Positions 1 through 8,656 of a stretch of DNA of 64,000 nucleotides are shown here, piece after piece. The position numbers and the translations under genes were made by a program. Numbering within the stretch: position 1 is the stretch's first letter; each line of letters opens with the position of its first letter. A model generated the notes under the pieces. That model was given only the letters and a program-made list of their open reading frames with translations, was not told the origin of the DNA and did not search any database. The stretch is from a bacterium (lineage in GTDB: Bacteria; Desulfobacterota; Deferrisomatia; Deferrisomatales; Deferrisomataceae), in NCBI GenBank assembly GCA_027021615.1, contig JALUTY010000114.1, forward strand, positions 19,771 to 83,770, read 5' to 3'.

Positions 1-30
1 AGCGATGGCGAGGCTCCAGAGCTTTCTCAT
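1..30 (-). CDS. Start of a secreted/periplasmic protein (partial, runs off the window)
   Basis: Only ten codons are inside the window, reading MRKLWSLAIA on the minus strand. A strong ribosome binding site (AAAGGAGA, six bases from the ATG) precedes it. The basic start followed by a hydrophobic run looks like the beginning of a signal peptide. It is the next gene after the M20 amidohydrolase in the same direction, so it probably belongs to the IclR-controlled operon. A solute-binding protein of a transporter would fit that position, but ten residues cannot prove it. Confidence 0.5.
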   Translation of the reverse strand, partial: MRKLWSLAIA

Positions 31-111
31 GGCACTTCTCCTTTTGGTGGACGTTGCACAACGAGCCGTTCGTTCCCACGGCCGACCTGACTCTGCAGGG
101 ATGCCACCTCC

Positions 112-1323
112 TCAGCAGCGCTTGGAGGGAAAAGAAAGGTCGCTTGCCTGCTCGAAAAACCGAAGGGCGCTCCGCACCAGCAGCTCCACGCCCACGGGAA
201 GGGCGTCCTCGTCCAGGTCGAAGCGCGGGTGGTGGTGGGGAAAGTCGGTACCCTTCTCCGGGTTGCCAGCGCCCACGAAGCAGAAGACCCCGGGTGCGCG
301 GGAGGCGAACTCCGAGAAGTCCTCCCCGGCCAGGGTCGAAAAGGACACGATCTCCGGCGCCGGGCTGAGCTCGGTCGAGGCCACCGAGCGGGCGAGAGCG
401 ACCATGCCTGCGTGGTTCACGAGGGTCGGATGCCCGTAGAGGAAGGAGAGCTCGTGCCCGGCCCGGTGGGCTGCGCAGGTGCGCGAGACGACCCGCTCCA
501 AGCGGCGCTTCGGGTGGTCCTGGCTCTGGGCCTCTCCCGTGAAGAAGTAGCGCATGGTGCCCGACAGGGTGACGGTGTCGGGGATGATGTTGGAGGCCGT
601 GCCTCCGGCGATCGTCCCGAACATGATGACCGTCGGCTCCCGGAGGACGTCGACCTCGCGGGTCTGGATGCTCTGGACCGCCAGGACCACGGCGGCGGCC
701 GCGAGAATCGGGTCGATCGCGGTCTGAGGGGTGGCCGTGTGGCCGCCGCGGCCCTTAACGATCAGCTCGAAGTGCTCCATGCCCGCCATCACCGGCCCCT
801 CGGTGATCCCGAGCTGGCCGGTGCGAAGGGGCGTCCAGTAGTGAAGGGCCATGCAGGCGTCCACGCGGGGGTGGTTCATCACCCCCGACTCGATCATGGC
901 GAGGGCGCCGACATGCTCTTCGTTGGGCTCGAACACGAACTTCACGTTGCCGGCCAGCCGCCCCTTCAGGCCGGAGAGGATGCGGGCGGCCACGAGAAGC
1001 GTCGCGGTGTGGGCGTCGTGGCCGCAGGCGTGCATCACGCCGTCGTGCACCGAGCGGTAGGGGACGTCGTTCTCCTCCTGGATGGGCAGGGCGTCGAGAT
1101 CGGCACGGAGCAGCAGGGTCGGCCCCGGCCGAGCCCCCCGCAGCAGGCCCACCACCCCCGTGCCGGTGACCCGGTGCACCTCGAGCCCGCAGGCCTGGAG
1201 GTAGCCGGCCACCCGCTCGGCCGTGCGGAACTCCTGCGTGCCGAGCTCGGGGTGGCGGTGGAAGTCCCTCCGGAGCTCCACCACCTCGCGGCTGCGCTCG
1301 GAAACGAGCCGGGAGAGATCCAT
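112..1323 (-). CDS. M20 family amidohydrolase (peptidase/deacylase)
   Basis: About 403 residues, the usual size for M20D amidohydrolases (hippurate hydrolase, N-acetyl-amino-acid deacetylase, IAA-amino-acid hydrolase). Visible family motifs include HRHPELG near residue 25, the MHACGHDAHTA metal-binding block, an EPNEEH stretch, the dimerisation-domain GRGGHTATPQ block and a late AGEDFS motif. The ATG at 1323 is preferred over an in-frame upstream ATG because AGGAGA lies six bases before it. It probably cleaves an amide or N-acyl bond in the pathway encoded by this operon, where it sits next to a racemase-like protein and an ectoine-hydrolase-like protein. The exact substrate is unknown. Confidence 0.85.
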   Translation of the reverse strand: MDLSRLVSERSREVVELRRDFHRHPELGTQEFRTAERVAGYLQACGLEVHRVTGTGVVGLLRGARPGPTLLLRADLDALPIQEENDVPYRSVHDGVMHACGHDAHTATLLVAARILSGLKGRLAGNVKFVFEPNEEHVGALAMIESGVMNHPRVDACMALHYWTPLRTGQLGITEGPVMAGMEHFELIVKGRGGHTATPQTAIDPILAAAAVVLAVQSIQTREVDVLREPTVIMFGTIAGGTASNIIPDTVTLSGTMRYFFTGEAQSQDHPKRRLERVVSRTCAAHRAGHELSFLYGHPTLVNHAGMVALARSVASTELSPAPEIVSFSTLAGEDFSEFASRAPGVFCFVGAGNPEKGTDFPHHHPRFDLDEDALPVGVELLVRSALRFFEQASDLSFPSKRC

Positions 1324-1383
1324 CCCTTGTCTCCTGTGCATCGGGCCCCGGCGGTCCTGGGACCCGCGGCGGTGACGAAGACG

Positions 1384-2115
1384 CTACATGAATCCGCGGA
1401 AGGGCCGGCGGACCACCGCGGAGAAGACGTGGTTGATCATGGTGATGTAGTCGTACACCGGCAGCCCCACCGCTTGCTGCACCGCAGCCGCGTAGGGCGG
1501 CAGGAGGCTGCACTCCAGGAGGATCGTCCGTACCGCGGGATCCCGCCGGACCAGATCCCGGGCAGCCCGGACCACCTCCTCCTCCACCGCCGGGGCGTCG
1601 AGCACCCCGGTCTCTTCGATGGCGAAGCTGCGGAACCGCTCCCGGCCCTGGAGGCCCTCGACGGCCACCCGGTGGGGGTCCCCGATGCCCAGGGATGACA
1701 GCATCGCGTCGTCCAGGCTCCGGGAGTCGGCGGTCAGCACGCCCACCTTGGCGGACCTCCCGATGGTGCTCAGGATGAACGGGATCTGGAGGAGGCTGGA
1801 GAGGAACACGGGCACGTCGAGCTCGTGCGCCAGCCGCTCCTGGTGCACCGCCATGAACCCGCAGTCGCCCGTGACCGCCCGCACCCCCTGGCCCGCCACG
1901 TCCCGGGCCGCGGCCAGGAGGGCGACGAAGATCGAGGGGTCCTTGCCGATGGCGCGGGCCACGGTGAACCCCTCCACCTTCCGAAACCGCACCGGGAAGT
2001 CGTACGTGGTGGCGTTGGCCACGTCCCCGGGGATGAAGGGCACCGAGGTGTCCAGCAGGAGGATCCCGATGGCTTCTCCCCCGCTCACCTGGCCCGGTCT
2101 CGCCTTGTGGATCAT
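1384..2115 (-). CDS. Asp/Glu/hydantoin racemase superfamily protein (EutA/arylmalonate decarboxylase-like)
   Basis: About 243 residues with the two cysteines typical of the Asp/Glu racemase superfamily: one in VTGDCGFMA near the first third and one in LLECSLLPPY near the C-terminus. In this superfamily the paired cysteines abstract and return the alpha proton. Members include EutA of ectoine-utilisation clusters and arylmalonate decarboxylase, so racemase, isomerase and decarboxylase activities are all possible. The start is uncertain: ATGs at 2115 and 2139 are both weakly served by a ribosome binding site. The longer open frame upstream only overlaps the preceding gene's 3' end. Its neighbours suggest a role in breaking down a nitrogen compound. 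Confidence 0.75.
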   Translation of the reverse strand: MIHKARPGQVSGGEAIGILLLDTSVPFIPGDVANATTYDFPVRFRKVEGFTVARAIGKDPSIFVALLAAARDVAGQGVRAVTGDCGFMAVHQERLAHELDVPVFLSSLLQIPFILSTIGRSAKVGVLTADSRSLDDAMLSSLGIGDPHRVAVEGLQGRERFRSFAIEETGVLDAPAVEEEVVRAARDLVRRDPAVRTILLECSLLPPYAAAVQQAVGLPVYDYITMINHVFSAVVRRPFRGFM

Positions 2116-2312
2116 CGTCGCCCCGTGGCGCCCGCTCATGCGGGCCTGGCAGGATGCTGAGGAACCCCCTCCGTGGGGTGCGAGGCTGGGGACATCGCCG
2201 GCGCCGAGCGTTTCGCGTGGGGCCCGAGCGGGGTCGCGCCTCGCCAGGGGCCGCGCCCCCCGCTCGCCGCGGCCCCGGTAACGGCGGACGCGGGTGCTCG
2301 CGCTTGGTCCAT

Positions 2313-3488
2313 CTAGCTCTTCACGAAGAGCTTTCGCGGCACGTCCGCAAAGGTCTCGTGCCCCGTCTCGGTCACCCGGAAGGACTCGCTGCACTCGAAG
2401 CCCCAGTCCTCCATCCACATGCCCAGGATCATGTGGAAGGTCATGTTCGGCTCGAGAACCGTTGTGTCCCCGGGCCGCAGGCTGGCGGTGTGCTCACCCC
2501 AGTCGGGGGGGTAGTTGAGCCCCATGGAGTAGCCGATGCGGGACTCCTTCTCCAGGCCGGCCCGGGAGATGACCCGGCGCCAGGCCAGCTCGACCTCCTC
2601 GCAGCGCACCCCGGGCCGCACGGCGTCGAGGGCGGCATGCAGGCCCTCGACCACGATCTCGGCCGTCTCCGTCAGCTTGCGGGGCGGGCGCGAGCCGAGG
2701 TACACGGTGCGGGCCAGGGGGCTGTGGTAGCGGTGCCGGCAGCCGGCCAGCTCGAGGTTGACCGCGATCTCGGTGCCGTACGGCTCGTCGGTCCACGTGA
2801 GGTGGGGCGTGGAGGTCTTCTCTCCGGCGGGCATCATGGGCACGATGGCCGGGTAGTCTCCGCCGCAGGCTTCGGTGCCCCGGATCTGGGTCCGGTACAC
2901 CTCGGCCACGGCGTCGCACTCCCGCACGCCGGGAGCCACCGCGTCGAGGGCCGTGTTCATGACGCGCTCCACGATCTTTCCCGCCTGCCGCATGTACTCG
3001 ATCTCCTGGGGGGCCTTCACGATGCGCACCCAGGAGACGAGGAGGTTGGCGTCCTTGATGGTGGCCTTCGGGAGGTTCTTCCGGAGCGCGGCGAACGCCC
3101 GGGCGCTGAAGTAGTAGGCATCCATCTCCACGCCCACCGCCTTCGTGTCCCAGCCTCGCCCTCTCAGAACGTCCGCGACGAAGTCCATGGGGTGCTGCGC
3201 CGGAGAGTGGACGTAGCGGTCCGGGTACCCCACGATGCTTTCCTCGCTGAGGAAGGTGGTGTGGCGGGCACCGTTGGCATCCATCCCCCGCCCGATCCAC
3301 ACCGGCTCCCCGGCATCCAGGCTCACCACGACCACCTGGGGCACGTAGAACGACCACCCGTCGTAGCCGGTGAGGTAGTTCATGTTCGCCGGGTCGGAGA
3401 CGATCAGGACCTCGATGCCCTGGGCCTCCATCCGCTGCTTCGTGCTGGCGATCCTGCGCAGGTACTCCCCCGTCTCGAACAGTGCCAT
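2313..3488 (-). CDS. M24 family hydrolase resembling ectoine hydrolase (DoeA/EutD)
   Basis: 391 residues of creatinase/prolidase fold: an N-terminal domain with LTGYDGWSFYV and RGMDANGA blocks, then a C-terminal pita-bread domain with GGDYPAI, YSMGLNYPPDWGEH and a final RKLFVKS. From memory these blocks match ectoine hydrolase DoeA/EutD closely. The aspartate pair that binds metal in metallo-M24 peptidases is absent (the second site reads YHSPLART). That is as expected for the creatinase/ectoine hydrolase branch. GAGGAG precedes the ATG. No DoeB-type deacetylase is adjacent; an M20 amidohydrolase two genes downstream might take that role. Ectoine or a related cyclic amidine/amide is the best guess for the substrate. 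Confidence 0.8.
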   Translation of the reverse strand: MALFETGEYLRRIASTKQRMEAQGIEVLIVSDPANMNYLTGYDGWSFYVPQVVVVSLDAGEPVWIGRGMDANGARHTTFLSEESIVGYPDRYVHSPAQHPMDFVADVLRGRGWDTKAVGVEMDAYYFSARAFAALRKNLPKATIKDANLLVSWVRIVKAPQEIEYMRQAGKIVERVMNTALDAVAPGVRECDAVAEVYRTQIRGTEACGGDYPAIVPMMPAGEKTSTPHLTWTDEPYGTEIAVNLELAGCRHRYHSPLARTVYLGSRPPRKLTETAEIVVEGLHAALDAVRPGVRCEEVELAWRRVISRAGLEKESRIGYSMGLNYPPDWGEHTASLRPGDTTVLEPNMTFHMILGMWMEDWGFECSESFRVTETGHETFADVPRKLFVKS

Positions 3489-3539
3489 CGCTTCCGCTCC
3501 TCAAGAAGGGCCCCTCAGCGGACCGAACCGGCGGTCCGG

Positions 3540-4784
3540 TCAGCCCCAGCCGCGCAGCCGGACGGCCTTGCCGATCTTCCGCAACGCCTTGATCCAGGCC
3601 CCGCTGCGGACCGAGTCCGTGCCGGCCTCCTGGGCCGTGGCGACCGCCTCCCGATAGGCCCCGAGAATGCGCGTCTCCAGGCGGGCGTTCACGGTGTCGA
3701 GATCCCAGTACTCGTCGGTGAGCCCCTGGGTCCGCTCGAACGAGCAGACCAGGGCGCTGCCGCAGTTGGCGACCACGTCGGGGACGATGAAGACCCCCCG
3801 CGCCAGGAGCGCCTGTTCGGCGGCAGGGGTGACGGGGCTGTTGGCCGCCTCCACGATGAGCCGGGCCTTGACCGCGTCCGCGTTGCCCTCGTGGACTACG
3901 CTCTGGACCGCCGCAGGGATCAGGATGGCGCAGTCGACCCCGAAGAGCTCCTCGTTGGAGACCGGCCGGGCTCCGGCGAAGCCCACCACCGACCCGGTCT
4001 CGGCCACGTGCTCCTTCAGCCGGGGGATGTCGAGCCCCTCGTCCCGCAGGATCCCCCCGTGCACGTCGCTCACGGCCACGACCTTGGCTCCGGCGCGGTG
4101 GAGCAGCTCCGCTGCCGCAGAGCCCACCTGGCCGTAGCCCTGGATCACCACCTTCGCCCCCGCCACCTCGATGCCGTTGTCCTCGGCTGCCGCGCACAGG
4201 GTGTGGTACACGCCCCGGGCCGTGGCAGCCTCTCCCCCGAGGGAGCCGCCCAAAACGGGTGGCTTGTCGTTGACGGCCGCCGGCATGTGGTGGCCCGCGA
4301 TCTGCTCGTACTCGTCGAGCATCCAGGCCATGGTCTGCTCGTTTGTGCCGATATCCGCCCCCGGAACATCGGTCCAGGGCCCCTTGGAGGGGAGGCAGCG
4401 CACGTAAGCGCGGCACAGGCGCTCGAACTCCCAGGCCGAGAGCTGCCGGGGGTCGGCCTGGATCCCGCCCTTGGAGCCGCCCCCGGGGATGCCGGCGACG
4501 GCGTGCTTGATGGTCATGAAGAAGGCGAGCGCCTTGACCTCGTCCAGGGACAGCGACGGCCGGATGCGCGTGCCGTCCTTGCACGGTCCGAGGGCGTCGT
4601 TGTACTGGACCCTCCAGGCGGTGAAGAACCGGACCGCTCCGTCGTCCATCCGGAGGGGGATCCGGAACTCGAAGATCCGTTTCGGGGCCGACAGCAGTTC
4701 CACGACGGTCGGGTCGATCGAGCCCAGACGACCGGCGGTCCTCAGAGCGTGTATTGCGGTGTCGAAGATGTTGTGCTCGCTCAT
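3540..4784 (-). CDS. Glu/Leu/Phe/Val dehydrogenase family protein (glutamate dehydrogenase-like)
   Basis: About 414 residues, typical of hexameric NAD(P)-dependent amino acid dehydrogenases. The catalytic lysine block IPGGGSKGGI is near residue 110, and the Rossmann motif VIQGYGQVGSAAAE is near residue 215. A DVVANCGSALVCSFE segment follows near the C-terminus. The enzyme would oxidatively deaminate an amino acid (probably glutamate) to the 2-oxo acid and ammonia, or run in reverse. The start at 4784 gives the usual N-terminus; an in-frame ATG at 4814 also exists, and neither has a strong ribosome binding site. Its place in the IclR operon suggests that it handles nitrogen released by the flanking hydrolases. 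Confidence 0.85.
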   Translation of the reverse strand: MSEHNIFDTAIHALRTAGRLGSIDPTVVELLSAPKRIFEFRIPLRMDDGAVRFFTAWRVQYNDALGPCKDGTRIRPSLSLDEVKALAFFMTIKHAVAGIPGGGSKGGIQADPRQLSAWEFERLCRAYVRCLPSKGPWTDVPGADIGTNEQTMAWMLDEYEQIAGHHMPAAVNDKPPVLGGSLGGEAATARGVYHTLCAAAEDNGIEVAGAKVVIQGYGQVGSAAAELLHRAGAKVVAVSDVHGGILRDEGLDIPRLKEHVAETGSVVGFAGARPVSNEELFGVDCAILIPAAVQSVVHEGNADAVKARLIVEAANSPVTPAAEQALLARGVFIVPDVVANCGSALVCSFERTQGLTDEYWDLDTVNARLETRILGAYREAVATAQEAGTDSVRSGAWIKALRKIGKAVRLRGWG

Positions 4785-4848
4785 CTCGATTCCGTTTCTC
4801 AGGAGAGGGGGCATGTCGGCCCGACAGGCGTCTCGGGCTGAAACGACC

Positions 4849-5784
4849 TCAGGGCTTCGGCACGGAGAGGTCCGCCTTATAGTCGTTCATGACGATGTCG
4901 AAATCGCTTCGGTCGATCCAGTCCATGGCGATCTCGGCGAGGCGCACCCGCTCCGCCATCAGCCCGTCGAGCATCGCCCGGTCCACCCACGGGTTGTACA
5001 GGGCGGCCTCGGAGGGGCCGGGCTCGATCTTGAAGTAGACCGGCGCCGCCACGCGGGCGATATCCGCGGCCTCGTGCATCCGCTGGAACCCGCCCATGGA
5101 CTCCACGAGGCTGATGTAGACATCCAGGGGGATCCTTACGCCGCTCCGGATGGAGGCGAGCATCGGCAGGGTGAGGTCGGCCAGGGGGTTGAAGCTGTCG
5201 GCCCCCAGCTCCTCGAGGAGCTGTCCGCTTGCGGCGGTGCCGTGGCCCGCAAACACCGACACCTTGAACTTGACATCCGGGGGGAGAACGCCGTCGGCGC
5301 GCATCTTCGCGGTGAGCCGGAGGATGCCTTCGTCGGTGGTGAGAAACCCTCGGATGCCGGCCTCGATGCACCGGTCCATCTCCTTGAGGAAGTAGTACAT
5401 CATGTCGTGACCGCGCAGGCGCATCCCGGAGACGTACCCTTCCTTCGTCAGGTACTGCCGCCCGTTGTCCCAGCCCCGGGCCGCCATGGGGTTGACCAGG
5501 ATCTCCAGCCGGTTGTCGGCGCCCATCTGGGCAAAATCGCGCAGCTCCTGCTTGTCCATCAGGGTGGTGCCCTTCACCACCGAGATGACCCGGTGCACCG
5601 TGACGTTGCGGCGTTGGGCCTCCCGGATCATGACCTCCAGGTTCGAAACCGTCTCGGCGCCGGAGATCTCGATGCGCGCGTGGGCGCCTCCCGGGAACCG
5701 GTGGGGGGACTCGGGCAGATCGTACCGTTCCCGGGGGGACAGTCCGGCCTCTTTCAGAAACCCCTCGATCTCGTGCCAAGCCAT
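4849..5784 (-). CDS. Unassigned protein, probable TIM-barrel enzyme
   Basis: 311 residues, preceded by GGGAG. I do not recognise the family with confidence. Alternating hydrophobic strands and helices (for example VHRVISVVKG, NRLEILVNPM, GIRGFLTTDEGI, VKFKVSVFAG, GADSFNPLADLT, IPLDVYISLVES, APVYFKIEPG) suggest a beta/alpha barrel. The late VYFKIEPGPSE could be a phosphate- or substrate-binding loop. U32-peptidase-like barrels look most similar in style, but the U32 signature is not visible. There is no signal peptide or membrane segment. It lies between the PanB-like gene and the amino acid dehydrogenase and is probably an enzyme of the same pathway. Confidence 0.6.
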   Translation of the reverse strand: MAWHEIEGFLKEAGLSPRERYDLPESPHRFPGGAHARIEISGAETVSNLEVMIREAQRRNVTVHRVISVVKGTTLMDKQELRDFAQMGADNRLEILVNPMAARGWDNGRQYLTKEGYVSGMRLRGHDMMYYFLKEMDRCIEAGIRGFLTTDEGILRLTAKMRADGVLPPDVKFKVSVFAGHGTAASGQLLEELGADSFNPLADLTLPMLASIRSGVRIPLDVYISLVESMGGFQRMHEAADIARVAAPVYFKIEPGPSEAALYNPWVDRAMLDGLMAERVRLAEIAMDWIDRSDFDIVMNDYKADLSVPKP

Positions 5785-5852
5785 CGGCTACTCCCTTTCC
5801 CGGAATGGGCCCGGGGGCCGCACCGGCTGTCCGGCCCGTCATCCGACGCGTG

Positions 5853-6701
5853 CTACCCCCTGAGCGCCTCCGTGAGCTTGGGCAGCTCCCCCTCCACCAT
5901 GGTGTAGGTGTGCTCCTCGGCGGGGAACCGCTGCTCCCGCACATCCACCACGTAGGCCCTGAAGGCCTCCACCACCACGCCGGCCACGTCGGCGTAGCGC
6001 TTGACGAACTTGGGGGTGAACGCCTGAAAGACGCCGAGCAGGTCGCTCGAGATCATGAGCTGCCCGTCGGCTTCGGGACCCGCGCCGATGCTGTACACCG
6101 GGATCGTGAGGTCGTCGCGGATGATCCTACACACCTCGGGAGGAACCGCCTCCACCAGCAGGGCGAAGGCCCCGGCATCCTGAATCGCCCGGGCGTCCCC
6201 GATGAGCTCCAGGGCGGCGTCGGCCGTCCGGCCCTGGGCCTTGAAGCCGCCCTGCTGGCCCGAACTCTGGGGTGTGAGGCCGATGTGCCCCATGACCAGC
6301 ATGCCGCCGTCGGCGATGGCCCGGATCTGCGGGCAGACCCGGCGGCCCCCTTCCAGCTTGATCGCGTCCACCGACGCTTCCTTGAAGAACCGGCCGGCGT
6401 GTCGCACCGCCGCCTCCACGCTCACCTGGTACGACAGGAAGGGCATGTCGCCGATCACGAAGGTGTTGGGCGCGGCCCGGCGCACGGCCTCGGAGTGCAC
6501 GATGCACTGGTCCATGGTCACGGGTACCGTCCCCTCGTACCCGTAGATGCACATGCCCAGGGAGTCGCCCACCAGGATCATGTCCATTCCCGCCTGCTCG
6601 GCGAACTGGGCCGTGGGGTAATCGTAGGCGGTGATCCACACCACCTTCTGGCCAGATTCCTTCATCTTCTGAAGATCGAAACGGGTCAGCTTGCGCTTCA
6701 T
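5853..6701 (-). CDS. PanB family protein (3-methyl-2-oxobutanoate hydroxymethyltransferase-like)
   Basis: 282 residues with the PanB layout: ITAYDYPTAQFAEQAG near residue 25, the metal-binding VGDSLG block, a VGDMPF-like IGDMPF block, KLEGG near residue 125 and the MGHIGLTPQ motif. PanB adds a hydroxymethyl group from 5,10-methylene-tetrahydrofolate to 3-methyl-2-oxobutanoate in pantothenate synthesis. No panC or panD is nearby and the gene sits directly after an IclR regulator in a catabolic operon. It may therefore be a paralogue doing an aldol or retro-aldol step on another 2-oxo acid. AGAGGAGA precedes the ATG. Family assignment is firm; the pathway role is inferred. Confidence 0.8.
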   Translation of the reverse strand: MKRKLTRFDLQKMKESGQKVVWITAYDYPTAQFAEQAGMDMILVGDSLGMCIYGYEGTVPVTMDQCIVHSEAVRRAAPNTFVIGDMPFLSYQVSVEAAVRHAGRFFKEASVDAIKLEGGRRVCPQIRAIADGGMLVMGHIGLTPQSSGQQGGFKAQGRTADAALELIGDARAIQDAGAFALLVEAVPPEVCRIIRDDLTIPVYSIGAGPEADGQLMISSDLLGVFQAFTPKFVKRYADVAGVVVEAFRAYVVDVREQRFPAEEHTYTMVEGELPKLTEALRG

Positions 6702-6762
6702 CGGTGTCTCCTCTGGGTGGGTCGCTTCGAGCTCTGCAGCGGGTCACGCCGGGCTGCCTACC

Positions 6763-7542
6763 TCAGCGCCCCAGCTCTCTTGAGATCTCCGCGCAGATCC
6801 GTCGCAGGTCGCTCTGGGCGCTCTGCATCTTCTCCGGCGTCATCCTCTGGGCCGGGCCGGACATGCTCATCGCATAGGACGGGTAGGGGCTGGAGTCGAA
6901 GATCGGCACCGCGACGCACCGCAACCCCTCGCACAGCTCCTCGTTGTCCGTGGCGTAACCTTCCGCGCGAACCCGGTCGATCTCCTCGGCGAGGCGCTCC
7001 GCCGTGGTGATGGTGTTCGGGGTCCTCGCCTCGAAGGGCGCCTTCTCCAGGTACATGCGCCGCTCGTTCTCGGGCCGAAAGGCCAGCAACGCCTTGCCCA
7101 AGGCCACGCAGTGGGCCGGGGCCCGGCTTCCGATGGGCGAATCGACCCGCAACACCTCCCGGCTCTCAGCCTTGTCGATGTGCAGCACGTAGCGGCCGTC
7201 CCACTTGCCGAGGTTCACCGTCTCCCGGTACTTCTCGACCAGCTCCATCATGTACGGGCGGGCCACCCGCCGGACCTCCACGATGTTCGAGACCTGGTTG
7301 CCCAGCTCAAAAAGCTTCAGGGTCAGCTGGTACCGGGAGTGGGAGTCCTGGGAGACGTAGCCGAGGTCGCGCAGGGTGGCGAGAAACCTGTGGGCCGCAG
7401 TTCGATTCAGCCCGAGTTCGGCGCCCACCTGGGTCACGGAGAGCGCTCCTCTCACTGCCAGGATCTCAAGGATCCGCAGCCCTTTTCCCAGCGAACCCAC
7501 CCAATAGTAGGGCTTCTTGTGGTCGGGTCCGTCGTCTTGCAT
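6763..7542 (-). CDS. IclR family transcriptional regulator
   Basis: About 259 residues: an N-terminal winged helix (SLGKGLRILEILAV to LGYVSQD, roughly residues 18-75) and a C-terminal IclR effector domain with GSRAPAHCVALGKALLA and a late CVAVPIFD block. The ATG at 7542 is chosen because AGGAG lies six bases upstream; a longer frame starting at 7620 lacks this. It is the first gene of a run of seven or more minus-strand genes and has a good promoter with a palindrome over the start point. Autoregulation and control of the whole operon by a pathway intermediate are therefore likely. Confidence 0.88.
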   Translation of the reverse strand: MQDDGPDHKKPYYWVGSLGKGLRILEILAVRGALSVTQVGAELGLNRTAAHRFLATLRDLGYVSQDSHSRYQLTLKLFELGNQVSNIVEVRRVARPYMMELVEKYRETVNLGKWDGRYVLHIDKAESREVLRVDSPIGSRAPAHCVALGKALLAFRPENERRMYLEKAPFEARTPNTITTAERLAEEIDRVRAEGYATDNEELCEGLRCVAVPIFDSSPYPSYAMSMSGPAQRMTPEKMQSAQSDLRRICAEISRELGR

Positions 7543-7637
7543 CGTGCGCTCCTGCCTGCCCTGCCGGAGTTGGACCGATGTCCCAGGGGCGAGGGGGGTG
7601 CAAACACCCTTGGTGTTCATTATTTGTGATGATGTCC

Positions 7638-7650
7638 TGTTATACGAACA
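7638..7650. promoter_or_regulatory. Candidate IclR operator palindrome
   Basis: TGTTATACGAACA has TGTT/AACA arms around a five-base centre. It lies just downstream of the minus-strand -10 box, where a bound repressor would cover the transcription start. The arms are short, so chance cannot be excluded. Confidence 0.4.
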
Positions 7651-7651
7651 T

Positions 7652-7679
7652 ACTCTAGACGATCCCAGGCGTATGTCAA
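7652..7679 (-). promoter_or_regulatory. Sigma-70-type promoter of the iclR operon
   Basis: On the minus strand TTGACA (complement of 7674-7679) is followed after 16 bases by TAGAGT (complement of 7652-7657). Transcription would begin near 7645, about 100 bases before the IclR start codon. The surrounding 7620-7750 stretch is the most AT-rich DNA in this part of the window. Confidence 0.6.
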
Positions 7680-8015
7680 CGGCTTTTCCTGTTTGGGGGG
7701 CAAAAAACTCAGGAAGTTTTGGGCGCTCTTCCCTGCTATTGTCATTAACGGACTGAAATCACAGAGGAAGGCAAGGGGGGCTCGGCTTGGTGATCGGCGT
7801 GTCGGCGCCGTGCTTCACGCGTGGCCTCGCAGGATGGGAGGGGTGGGCCACGCATCTTGCGGGGTGCCGAGGGCATGGGGGCCTCGTACCCGAGAGCCTT
7901 ACGGGAGGAGCCCAAGAAGTCCGCGGTTGCAACCCTCCCGGCCTTGCAGGTCTGGCGGGGCGGTGTAGAGTCGGTTCCGACTCGCACAGTCCACTGCAGA
8001 CGAGGAGGGCCCATC

Positions 8016-8609
8016 ATGGCAACCGTCGCGATCGTTTATCACTCCCAGTACGGCCACACCGAGCTGCAGGCCAAGGCCGTGGCGCGGGGCGCCGCCGCCG
8101 TCGACGGCGTGGACGTCCGGCTCTACACCGCCGAAGAGGCCGTCGAGCGCATCGACGAGCTGGACGCGGCCGACGCGATCGTTCTTGGCACCGCCACGTA
8201 CATGGGCAACATCTCGGCCGGCATGAAGCGGTTCATGGAGGCCTCGGTGTCCAAGTGGTTCGCGGCCGCCTGGCGCAACAAGATCGCCGGGGCGTTCACC
8301 AACTCCAGCTCGTTCAGCGGCGACAAGCTCAACACCCTCCAGGGCCTGGTGGTGTTCGCCATGCAGCACGGCATGATCTACGTGGGCACGGGCATGTTCC
8401 CGGCGGAGAGCGACCCGGACTCCATGAACGCCGTGGCAGGCCCCGGCCCCGAGGTCACCAACCGGGTCGGCTCGTTCATCGGGCCCATGGCCGCCAGCTT
8501 CCAGGTGGATCCGCCCGAGGCTCCGGGCCCGGGCGACATCGCCACGGCCGAGCGCTACGGCCGGCGGGTCGCCGAGGTGACCGTGCAGTTCCTGCGCGGC
8601 CGGGGCTGA
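8016..8609 (+). CDS. WrbA-like flavodoxin family NAD(P)H:quinone oxidoreductase
   Basis: 197 residues. The N-terminus VAIVYHSQYGHTELQAKAV is the FMN phosphate-binding loop of the flavodoxin/WrbA family, followed by an ADAIVLGTATYMGNISAGMK loop and a KIAGAFTNSSSFSGDKLNTL segment. WrbA-type proteins reduce quinones with two electrons using FMN, often under redox stress. The ATG at 8016 is preceded by GAGGAGG; a longer open frame upstream has no such signal. It is divergent from the IclR operon and stands alone, followed by a convergent permease gene. Confidence 0.82.
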   Translation: MATVAIVYHSQYGHTELQAKAVARGAAAVDGVDVRLYTAEEAVERIDELDAADAIVLGTATYMGNISAGMKRFMEASVSKWFAAAWRNKIAGAFTNSSSFSGDKLNTLQGLVVFAMQHGMIYVGTGMFPAESDPDSMNAVAGPGPEVTNRVGSFIGPMAASFQVDPPEAPGPGDIATAERYGRRVAEVTVQFLRGRG

Positions 8610-8656
8610 GGGGAGGGCAGAGGTTCCCCCTGGGGCTTGGCGAACGTCTTGTCGCC

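Noticed and set aside
2154..4841. Very long plus-strand open frame (895 codons) opposite the M24 and dehydrogenase genes
   Set aside because: It is antisense to two genes with clear family motifs, is rich in His, Gly, Arg and Pro and has no domain pattern. Such frames are normal at 70% GC.
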